A stretch of DNA of 6,573 nucleotides from Phycisphaerae bacterium (GCA_028712345.1 JAQTQF010000106.1:1-6573); one strand, 5' to 3'; shown: positions 1 to 5,820, counted from the first letter of the stretch. The notes: generated by a model from the letters alone, not told the origin. Numbers and translations are program-made.

Positions 1-1
1 G

Positions 2-1246
2 ATTTTGAGATATTTTCTGAACGAACTGGACGGAATCGATACCACATCAGATTTACAGTGCATCGCCACGATTAGCAGCGGGCTTGACAGCCTGAATTTG
101 GGCAGTATAACTTTTGCGCCAACTAGCACAGGAATAGATTTCTTTCCTGTAACAATCGATTCGGCGCAAAATCAAAGTTTTATCGCATCTCTCATACCAG
201 ACGGCAACAACAATATCGTCAGACTATCCGTTACAGGCTTTTGCGGAAATTTCAGCAAGACTATTACCGTTGATTTCAACGAGGTTCCTAACATTGTAAT
301 CTCCACACCAGAAGTATTTTCAGTTTTCGATTATGGCGTAGCAACCAGAGGCTCTCTGCAAATGTCGGGACAATCGGAAGTGGCTGATGTCAATCTTGCC
401 GTTTCGTACAATGTTTATATCGACGGCGGCCTTTCAGGGGATTCCTTTTCAATTACAAACCAGGCTTCCGTTGCCGGAAATGTATATATTGCCGACCCGT
501 ACGCCACCGTTTCAGTAGGTAGTAAAGCTGTTATCGCCGGTGATACCGGCGACGCTGCCCTTGACCATATTATAATCGATGCCCCACAAGTACAATTCCC
601 AGTCCCAAATCCGTCATTCTTTGAAAGCTACGCGACAGGCCCCGTACTTACCTCACAGGAGCAGGTCAACATCTACTCACTGTCAAATCCTTTGAGCAAT
701 GCAATAATCGCGGCAAACACCAACCCCACATTTGCAAGCGATATTGCAGTCAACGGCATACTCTTCATCGAGCAGCCGAATATCGTAACTTTCTCAGGGC
801 AGGCAACGGTAACGGGAATTATCGTAGGCGATGGTTTTGTCGGTCCAAGTACCGAAGACAACAAACTCGTTTTCTCCGGACAGGTACAGTGTTTTGATGT
901 ATCCCAACTTACCGGTGCCGAATTTGATGACATCAAGCAGCAGACAGGGACTTTCATTTTGGCACCGGGGTTCAGTACTTCTTTCTCTGGACAGACACAG
1001 GTAAGCAACGGCGTTATCGCCGCAAGCGGAATTCAATTCACCGGCCAGGCAGGCGGTACGGTTAACGGTACAATAATAAACTATTCCAGCACCCAGTCGG
1101 TAGAACTGAGCGGTCAAAGCAGTCTGTTCTTCAATCACACCTCTGAGCAGGTCATCCCGGCAGGATTTTTACCACCAATCGAGGAGCCCGAAGCTCTGAG
1201 ACTCGTTTATATGCCGTACACTTACAGTGAGCCGACAGTACAATAG
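2..1246 (+). CDS. Exported beta-repeat (SGQ-repeat) protein, 3' part of gene
   Basis: The reading frame is open at the left edge, so the true start lies outside the window. A TTG at 5-7 is in frame but is probably an internal Leu codon. About 414 residues are visible, ending in TAG at 1244-1246. I do not recognise a named family with certainty. The first ~90 visible residues are beta-rich and end in a segment (SKTITVDF) like those in planctomycete pilus-associated exported proteins. From residue ~120 (counting the TTG as 1) the chain is Gly/Ser/Thr/Val rich and carries the recurring motif SGQ at 121, 264, 291, 328 and 369 and TGQ at 346, usually as hydrophobic-Ser-Gly-Gln-x-x-Val. The spacing of roughly 20-40 residues suggests rungs of a beta-solenoid. 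There is no transmembrane segment or C-terminal anchor in the visible part, and the end is acidic/Pro/Tyr rich. It precedes the sigma factor gene by 109 bp on the same strand. A surface or pilus-associated role is inference. Confidence 0.7.
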   Translation: MLRYFLNELDGIDTTSDLQCIATISSGLDSLNLGSITFAPTSTGIDFFPVTIDSAQNQSFIASLIPDGNNNIVRLSVTGFCGNFSKTITVDFNEVPNIVISTPEVFSVFDYGVATRGSLQMSGQSEVADVNLAVSYNVYIDGGLSGDSFSITNQASVAGNVYIADPYATVSVGSKAVIAGDTGDAALDHIIIDAPQVQFPVPNPSFFESYATGPVLTSQEQVNIYSLSNPLSNAIIAANTNPTFASDIAVNGILFIEQPNIVTFSGQATVTGIIVGDGFVGPSTEDNKLVFSGQVQCFDVSQLTGAEFDDIKQQTGTFILAPGFSTSFSGQTQVSNGVIAASGIQFTGQAGGTVNGTIINYSSTQSVELSGQSSLFFNHTSEQVIPAGFLPPIEEPEALRLVYMPYTYSEPTVQ

Positions 1247-1294
1247 TTAGCCGCAATTCTGACTTTTTACCCCGTCTTTTGCGAATTTTAAATC

Positions 1295-1321
1295 TTGCAA
1301 TTCCAGCAAATTGATTATAAT
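1295..1321 (+). promoter_or_regulatory. Possible promoter for the sigma/anti-sigma pair
   Basis: A perfect TATAAT lies at 1316-1321 with TTGCAA at 1295-1300, a spacer of 15 bp, which is short. Transcription would begin near 1328, about 28 bases before the sigma gene start. The spacer holds an inverted repeat, CAATT (1298-1302) and AATTG (1309-1313), that could be an operator. AT-rich sequence yields such matches by chance, so this is tentative. Confidence 0.35.
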
Positions 1322-1355
1322 ACCGGTGTAAATTTTCCCCTAATATGCCGATACT

Positions 1356-1982
1356 ATGAAATCTACTGATAAATCAAATAACCATAATGGTAATGCCAAA
1401 GAGCAGGAGTTGCTCCATCGCTATGTCGCCGGCGACAGAGATGCCTTCAAAGAAATTGTAACTCGTTATAAAAACCAGCTTTACGCATTTTTAAGAAGAT
1501 TTCTAAACAACCAACATCTCATAGAAGAAGTCTTTCAAGACACTTTTCTCCAATTATACCAAAGCAGGAAGACATTCGAAAAGGACAGACCCCTGCGACC
1601 ATGGCTGTTTACCATAGCCGCAAATAAAGCAAGAGATGCACTAAGAAAACAGCAAAGGCACGAAACCGTCTCAATAGCCGCAATGGCAGAACCTTCAGAC
1701 CTGAGCGTTGACGATGTCTTAAATTCTATAAAGTCTTATGAAACAACCCCTTATGATGAAGCAGAGAAAGCCGAGCGGCAGGAAAGAGTTCGCCAGATTG
1801 TATTCGAAATGCCTGAAAATCTTCGCGAAATTCTCATTTTGGCCTATTTTGAACAATTTTCTTACAAACAAATGGCTGACATCTTAAGTATACCAATAGG
1901 GACGGTGAAAAGCAGGCTCCACACAGCTATAGTGTTTTTTACCAAGAAATGGAAATCAATGAGTGGTGACGGGAATATTTGA
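1356..1982 (+). CDS. ECF-type RNA polymerase sigma factor (sigma-70 family)
   Basis: This 208-residue protein directs RNA polymerase to a set of alternative promoters. Region 2 spans about residues 20-102. It shows the conserved helix pattern DAFKEIVTRYKNQLYAFLRRFL, then the IEEVFQDTFLQLY segment (core RNA polymerase contact) and RPWLFTIAANKARDALRK (-10 recognition and melting). Region 4 spans about 143-197, with a helix-turn-helix around FSYKQMADILSIPIGTVKSRLH (-35 recognition). No region 1 or 3 is present, and the length is typical of ECF factors. The linker (about 103-142) is somewhat long and acidic. The start is the ATG at 1356; an upstream ATG at 1344 runs into a stop after four codons. 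No clear Shine-Dalgarno sequence is seen. The stop TGA shares its A with the next gene's ATG, the usual layout for a sigma factor with its membrane regulator. The target promoters cannot be read from this window. Confidence 0.93.
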   Translation: MKSTDKSNNHNGNAKEQELLHRYVAGDRDAFKEIVTRYKNQLYAFLRRFLNNQHLIEEVFQDTFLQLYQSRKTFEKDRPLRPWLFTIAANKARDALRKQQRHETVSIAAMAEPSDLSVDDVLNSIKSYETTPYDEAEKAERQERVRQIVFEMPENLREILILAYFEQFSYKQMADILSIPIGTVKSRLHTAIVFFTKKWKSMSGDGNI

Positions 1983-3052
1983 TGGATACACTCTCACGAG
2001 AACAGCGAGATGTGCTGCTCGATTATTATTTTGAATGTGCTGGCCAACAAGAGACTCAGACCGCTCAGAAACTTTTGGCGCATAATCGGGGCGCGGTAGA
2101 ATTTTATGAGAAACTGCACCATTCCCTGTCCCCTCTCGACCATCTCGATCATCATACTGATATAGATTGCCCTGATACTCTTGTCGAAAAAACACTGGAA
2201 CGAGTTTATTCTCACGACCATAATCACACTACTGAAACTGCTAATGTCGCGGGGCTCGAAAAACTTCTTAAGGCCGAAAGCGAAAAAGTAGTAACGAAAC
2301 AACCAAGCTTCTGGAGACACTTTGTCGAATCCGCCGCCATCGCTGCAGGCGTCTTCGCATTCTTCAGTATTTTCGTGCCGGTATCGAGACATTTGAGAGC
2401 CGGCAGTTGGCAGACTGCCTGCCAGGCAAACTTGGCGAAAATTTCGCAGGGTTTTACACAGTATGCCAGCGATAATCGGGGTTATCTGCCAGCACTTACC
2501 ACCAAAGCAGGCGCTCCGTGGTGGAAGGTGGGCTCGACCAGCCAGGAAAATCAATCCAACACCAGACATCTATGGCTGCTTGTTCGCAACGGTTATCTCG
2601 GCCCCGATGTGTTTATATGTCCCGGCAGCGGTAACACAAAAACCCTCAAACTCGACAATGTACAAATTGCTGCCCTTGCGGATTTTCCCGGCAAAAAACA
2701 TATATCTTATAGCTTCAAACTTATTTGCGATGCGAATAAAGCCGCTATGCCGAGGACCGCAACACCGCTTATGTCCGATGCCAATCCTATTTTTCAGGCC
2801 TGTTTTAAAAATTGCGATAGTCTTTCGAGAAGTGAATTCGACCCCGTAACGCTCAGCGAAAAACTTCTTAACGCAACAAGTCATAACCATTTCCGTAAAG
2901 GCCAGAACATCCTGTTCAGTGACGGCAATATTAAATTCACCAACCAGAGAATATTCGGCCAGAATGACGATATTTTTACCGTCCGAGACACGCATACCTA
3001 CCGCGGAACGGAAAAACCAACTTGCGAAACGGATGTTTTCTTGGTGCCGTAA
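1982..3052 (+). CDS. Anti-sigma-like membrane protein with pseudopilin-like (H-X-DG / DUF1559-like) external domain
   Basis: This 356-residue protein is probably the membrane-bound regulator of the preceding sigma factor. The start is the ATG at 1982, overlapping the sigma stop as TGATG; a TTG one codon earlier is less likely. Residues 1-~50 form a short helical region (LLDYYFECAGQQETQTAQKLL) resembling the N-terminus of anti-sigma factors, but no HxxxCxxC zinc motif is present. Residues 46-82 are His/Asp rich. One hydrophobic segment lies at about 117-135. It is followed directly by pseudopilin-family features: SRHLRAGSWQTACQANL, then FTQYASDNRGYLP (158-170), VFICPG (210-215), ISYSF (241-245), PLMSD (262-266), H303 with DG at 314-315 (H-X10-DG, in GQNILFSDG) and DDIFT (329-333). 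Six cysteines lie on the outer side (147, 213, 249, 274, 278, 348). Topology, cytoplasmic N-terminus and exported C-terminus, is inferred. What it senses is unknown. Anti-sigma function rests on gene order and the N-terminal pattern; the pseudopilin resemblance is clearer. Confidence 0.8.
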   Translation: MDTLSREQRDVLLDYYFECAGQQETQTAQKLLAHNRGAVEFYEKLHHSLSPLDHLDHHTDIDCPDTLVEKTLERVYSHDHNHTTETANVAGLEKLLKAESEKVVTKQPSFWRHFVESAAIAAGVFAFFSIFVPVSRHLRAGSWQTACQANLAKISQGFTQYASDNRGYLPALTTKAGAPWWKVGSTSQENQSNTRHLWLLVRNGYLGPDVFICPGSGNTKTLKLDNVQIAALADFPGKKHISYSFKLICDANKAAMPRTATPLMSDANPIFQACFKNCDSLSRSEFDPVTLSEKLLNATSHNHFRKGQNILFSDGNIKFTNQRIFGQNDDIFTVRDTHTYRGTEKPTCETDVFLVP

Positions 3053-3088
3053 CAAAAATTAAAGCCCCCGATACGAAAACGAGGGCTT
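3053..3088 (-). terminator. Rho-independent terminator for tig
   Basis: Read on the - strand, AAGCCCTCG (3088-3080) pairs with CGGGGGCTT (3070-3062), a 9-bp stem with one G-U wobble and a 9-base loop. It is followed by TAATTTTTGTT. On the + strand the wobble becomes a C-A mismatch and no T-run follows, so the element suits the - strand. It lies about 173 bases beyond the tig stop and just after the end of the convergent gene, which may use the hairpin weakly. Confidence 0.65.
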
Positions 3089-3123
3089 ATGGATTTTACG
3101 GATTCTCACTCCCCTATAGATTA

Positions 3124-3215
3124 ATTCCGCAGGAATGATACCAGCGGGTATAATTACTTGCATATCGAAATATCTGTCCGCCATAGGCGGATTTATACAA
3201 GCTTCGCTTACCCGC
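3124..3215. repeat. Cluster of five small inverted repeats between converging genes
   Basis: Five short hairpins follow one another. They are ATTCC-GCA-GGAAT (3124-3136), ATACC-AGCG-GGTAT (3138-3151), ATAT-CGAA-ATAT (3162-3173, a TTCG loop on the - strand), TCCGCC-ATA-GGCGGA (3177-3191) and AAGC-TTC-GCTT (3199-3209). In addition GCGGGTA (3144-3150) can pair over distance with TACCCGC (3209-3215), enclosing two of them. The region has no convincing gene and would lie in the tig 3' untranslated region. It may be a remnant of REP-like repeats or a structured RNA. Confidence 0.55.
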
Positions 3216-3260
3216 AAACAACAAACACAATTATTTAGTGCCGTCGGTATAATTCATTAT

Positions 3261-4754
3261 TTATTTTTCTTTTTTCTTTGCCGGGGCAGATTTTTTAGCA
3301 GCCTTAACGGGTTTTTTTGCCTTCGCATCTTCGACTTTTTTGGCAGGCTCAGCCTTTTTAGCCGTTTTCTTTGCCGGCTTCGACTCTTTTCCTGCTTCTT
3401 TCGGTGATACTTCGGTAATTTTTGCCGATTCGAGAATCTTGTCGATACACTTTATTTCCCGAATTTCAAGAGCAACCTGAGTCAGCGAACCGTCACGAGA
3501 CATCTGCTCTCTGAGTTTTTCAGGACGAGTCTGTCTGTACATAGCGGCCTGTGCGATGTAGCCGTTGATTTCTTCTTCGCTTGTCTGGATGTCGAGTTTT
3601 TTGGCAATCGCATCCATAATGAAAAAGCTCTTGAGCTGTTCTTTTGCCTGCTCTTCACTCGCAGCCCGAAGCTGCTCCATCTGGCTGGCAATATCTTCGG
3701 CCTTGAGACCCTGCATAAGAAGTCTTGTGTATTGCCTCTGCAAAAGCTGCTGCGACTGGTCGCCGACGATGTTTGCAGGCAGTTCAAAATCAACTTTGCT
3801 GAGCAGATATTCGCGAACCGACTCCCTCATCGCTTCGGTCTGCTGCTTTTCGATATTCGCTTCGTTTCTCTGGCGAATCATCTCTACAAGACCAGCTTTG
3901 TCTGTCGTGCCAAATCTCTTGAAGAAACTTTCGTTCAGCTCGGCAGGTTCGAGCCGTTTTATGTCATTGATTTTAATCTCAACGCCGACCTTCTTGTTAC
4001 GATATTTTTCATCGAAAAACGATGAAGGAACTTCGGTGCTTGTTGTTTTTACATCACCAACCTTCGCACCGACCAGAAGTTTGTCGAGTTTTTCCACCGG
4101 CACTTTGCCGACAAAAGCACGCGGGCGAGCATAGACTTCAGTGTTCTCGATTTTTTCCTGTTCGCCATCTTCGGGCTTGAGAACGACATCAGCAATAATC
4201 TGGTCATCGGCTTCAATCTTGCCATCCTTAGGCTTCCATACTCCGAGTCTCTTTCTAATCTCGGCTATTTCACCTTCGACAGATTCGTCGGTAACTTTGA
4301 GCTTTGGTTTTTCAGCGGGAATATTTTCAAGGCTCGGCAGTTCAAATTCCGGACGGACTTCTATTTCAAAGTCAAATTTCAACGGGCCGGCTGCGGGCAT
4401 TTCTATTTTCTCCGGATCGATGTCCGGCTCGCCGAGCGAGTCAATGTTATTGTCCTTTAATGCCGCTTCGCTGGCCTCGAGGAGCAGTTTCACCTTTGCC
4501 TGTTCGCCAACCTCTTTGCCGAACCGTTTTTCGAGCAGCCTTCGGGGAACCCTGCCTTTGCGAAAACCGGGGACAAGAGCGTCTTTTCGGAGCTCAAAGT
4601 ACTGCTCATCGAACATTTTACTGATTCTCTCGGTGGGAATCTCAATGCTAACCTTTTTCTTGCATGGGCCGGCATCTTCAATTTTTACGATGTTTTCAGT
4701 CTTGTTTCCCTGAGCTTTTTCATCAGGTTTTGCTGTGTTCTTTTTTGCGGCCAT
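3261..4754 (-). CDS. tig: Trigger factor, ribosome-associated chaperone
   Basis: This chaperone binds the ribosome exit tunnel and shields nascent chains. The protein has 497 residues, against 432 in E. coli. Residues 1-~20 are a Lys-rich extension, and the ribosome-binding domain follows (about 21-140) with the signature PGFRKGRVP at 62-70. Residues ~166-268 occupy the PPIase position (WKPKDGKIEADDQI is the typical entry). The DFTG and PGFE elements of active FKBP-type domains are not visible, so prolyl isomerase activity may be lost. Residues ~270-445 form the helical C-terminal chaperone domain, beginning at ELNESFFKRFGTTDKAGL. Residues ~456-497 are a low-complexity Lys/Ala/Pro/Glu tail with repeated AKK units, absent from E. 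coli trigger factor. The ATG start is supported by AGGAG six bases upstream. The gene stands just after the tRNA terminator and is not followed by clpP/clpX in this window, unlike the common arrangement. Confidence 0.95.
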   Translation of the reverse strand: MAAKKNTAKPDEKAQGNKTENIVKIEDAGPCKKKVSIEIPTERISKMFDEQYFELRKDALVPGFRKGRVPRRLLEKRFGKEVGEQAKVKLLLEASEAALKDNNIDSLGEPDIDPEKIEMPAAGPLKFDFEIEVRPEFELPSLENIPAEKPKLKVTDESVEGEIAEIRKRLGVWKPKDGKIEADDQIIADVVLKPEDGEQEKIENTEVYARPRAFVGKVPVEKLDKLLVGAKVGDVKTTSTEVPSSFFDEKYRNKKVGVEIKINDIKRLEPAELNESFFKRFGTTDKAGLVEMIRQRNEANIEKQQTEAMRESVREYLLSKVDFELPANIVGDQSQQLLQRQYTRLLMQGLKAEDIASQMEQLRAASEEQAKEQLKSFFIMDAIAKKLDIQTSEEEINGYIAQAAMYRQTRPEKLREQMSRDGSLTQVALEIREIKCIDKILESAKITEVSPKEAGKESKPAKKTAKKAEPAKKVEDAKAKKPVKAAKKSAPAKKKEK

Positions 4755-4760
4755 TGATAA

Positions 4761-4765
4761 CTCCT
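4761..4765 (-). promoter_or_regulatory. Shine-Dalgarno site of tig, inside an inverted repeat
   Basis: AGGAG sits six bases before the tig ATG and fixes the start. It overlaps a perfect 6-bp inverted repeat, ATAACT-TAGG-AGTTAT on the - strand (4772-4757), so the site would lie in the loop and 3' arm of a small AT-rich hairpin. A weak TATAAG at 4791-4786 could be the -10 box of a tig promoter, but I see no good -35. Confidence 0.7.
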
Positions 4766-4790
4766 AAGTTATTTGCTTATTTGTACTTAT

Positions 4791-4824
4791 AAATAAAAAA
4801 CTTCAGGTCTAATATGCCCTGAAG
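4791..4824 (-). terminator. Rho-independent terminator after tRNA-Gly
   Basis: On the - strand, CTTCAGG (4824-4818) pairs perfectly with CCTGAAG (4807-4801) around a 10-base loop, followed at once by six T (4800-4795) and then ATTT. This is a classic intrinsic terminator. It ends the tRNA transcript 93 bases after the tRNA and separates it from tig. Confidence 0.85.
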
Positions 4825-4916
4825 CCTTTAACAGCCAAATCCTTATCGGATTCCAGACACATCAGCGACCACTGCCAGACTAAATTTAGCCGATATCTCA
4901 CTGATATTATTTTAAA

Positions 4917-4988
4917 AGCGGGCGATGAGACTTGAACTCACGACATTCACGTTGGCAACGTGACGCTCTACCACTGAGCTACGCCCGC
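4917..4988 (-). tRNA. tRNA-Gly(GCC)
   Basis: The 72-base gene folds as a full cloverleaf. The acceptor stem is GCGGGCG/CGCCCGC, the D stem GCTC/GAGC, the anticodon stem TCACG/CGTGA with loop TTGCCAA (anticodon GCC, reading GGC and GGU), and the T stem GTGAG/CTCAT with loop TTCAAGT. The discriminator base is T (U73), as expected for bacterial glycine tRNA. CCA is not encoded and must be added after transcription. It has its own promoter just upstream and a terminator downstream. Confidence 0.97.
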
Positions 4989-5001
4989 AGAGCACACAGA
5001 A

Positions 5002-5029
5002 AGTATAAACAGTTTTTTAAGTCTTTCAA
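5002..5029 (-). promoter_or_regulatory. Promoter of tRNA-Gly
   Basis: On the - strand, TTGAAA (5029-5024) and TATACT (5007-5002) are separated by 16 bp, both one or two bases from the sigma-70 consensus. Initiation would fall near 4995, giving a 5' leader of only about six bases before the tRNA. The spacer is strongly AT rich. Confidence 0.7.
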
Positions 5030-5120
5030 GTGCTTTTATTAAGTTTTTTTGGCAAGGCTAAGCGGAACTTTAGGTACGAACCAGCAATATAAAATTGAGG
5101 TCTTTGGGATTTTAACGAAC

Positions 5121-5765
5121 CTATTTTTTTTGTAAAACTTTGTTTTCCGTCCCAGCGAGGAGGCGCTTGATATTTTCACGATGGAGTAATATTACGAGTG
5201 AACACAAAACCACGGCGGCAGCAATCAAGGGCCAAAGTGTGCTGAAATTCCAGTCTTTGAAAATCACGGTTAAGGCAATAATTATAAATGGGAAAACCCC
5301 GGCGGTAACAACCGCGGCGAGTGAGATGTACTTGAAGATTAAAACCAACGCCGTCCAGATAAAAAAAACGATGATGCCGGGAATTGTGTAATAGGGACAG
5401 ATACCCAAAACAACGCCGAAACTTGTCGAGACGCCTTTGCCGCCTTTGAAGCCGAGATAGAACGGGAAGATATGGCCGAGGATGGCAGCGGCTCCTATTA
5501 TCATCCAAAGGAACAGAGACAGTGCGTCGGTTTGAGATGAAATAATGATAAATTTTGCAGCGATGGCCGGAATAAAGCCTTTGAGCATATCGAGGAAGAA
5601 ACAAAGGTAAGCCCATTTCTTTCCGCAGGCACGGGAAAGATTTGTCGCGCCGAGATTGCCGGAGCCGATTTTTCGAAGGTCTATGCCGTGAGCCTTTGCG
5701 ATAACGAGAGCAAAGGAAATTGAGCCGACCAGATAAGAAGCGATAATTAAAATTATAAATTTCAT
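5121..5765 (-). CDS. plsY: Glycerol-3-phosphate acyltransferase PlsY (acyl-phosphate dependent)
   Basis: This integral inner-membrane enzyme transfers an acyl group from acyl-phosphate to sn-glycerol 3-phosphate to make lysophosphatidic acid, the first committed step of phospholipid synthesis. It works downstream of PlsX, which is not in the window. The 214 residues match the usual family length. The three family motifs are present: GSGNLGATN at 34-42, FKGGKGVSTSFG at 106-117 (glycerol-3-phosphate site) and HRENIKRLLAGTENK at 195-209. Hydrophobic segments at about 1-24, 53-75, 84-104, 125-145, 147-169 and 176-194 fit the multi-pass membrane fold. The start is the ATG at 5765, placing the first membrane helix at the N-terminus as usual; no Shine-Dalgarno sequence is visible. 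It follows the glycosyltransferase gene by 55 bp and is probably co-transcribed with it. No clear terminator follows. Confidence 0.96.
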   Translation of the reverse strand: MKFIILIIASYLVGSISFALVIAKAHGIDLRKIGSGNLGATNLSRACGKKWAYLCFFLDMLKGFIPAIAAKFIIISSQTDALSLFLWMIIGAAAILGHIFPFYLGFKGGKGVSTSFGVVLGICPYYTIPGIIVFFIWTALVLIFKYISLAAVVTAGVFPFIIIALTVIFKDWNFSTLWPLIAAAVVLCSLVILLHRENIKRLLAGTENKVLQKK

Positions 5766-5777
5766 ATTTTTCAGACA

Positions 5778-5800
5778 CGGATTAACATCCGCCGTAGGCG
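5778..5800. repeat. Inverted-repeat pair between glycosyltransferase and plsY genes
   Basis: CGGAT-TAAC-ATCCG (5778-5791) overlaps CGCC-GTA-GGCG (5790-5800), so two alternative small hairpins are possible just upstream of plsY. The segment TCCGCCGTAGGCG (5788-5800) nearly repeats TCCGCCATAGGCG at 3177-3189, differing at one base, which suggests a short dispersed palindrome. Confidence 0.45.
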
Positions 5801-5820
5801 TATTCCATAACTTTTCACTT

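Noticed and set aside
1994..2569. 191-codon - strand open frame inside the anti-sigma-like gene
   Set aside because: It is antisense to the 1982-3052 gene, whose protein has clear domain motifs; the shadow has none.
3062..3088. Strong bidirectional terminator
   Set aside because: On the + strand the stem has a C-A mismatch and no T-run follows, so only the - strand use is supported.
3124..3215. CRISPR array
   Set aside because: The palindromes differ in sequence and there are no regular direct repeats or spacers, and no cas gene is nearby.
3135..3407. 90-codon + strand open frame with Phe/Leu-rich membrane-like end
   Set aside because: The hydrophobic part is the reverse reading of the Lys-rich tail of trigger factor; the start lies in the hairpin region and no ribosome site is seen.
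4141..4713. 190-codon + strand open frame opposite tig
   Set aside because: It is antisense to a well-supported trigger factor gene, has Ser/Leu/Phe-rich composition typical of an antisense shadow of Lys/Glu-rich sequence, and shows no family motif.
5176..5778. 200-codon - strand open frame overlapping plsY
   Set aside because: It is plsY read in another frame; its Arg/Tyr-rich product has no motifs, whereas the plsY frame has all three family signatures.
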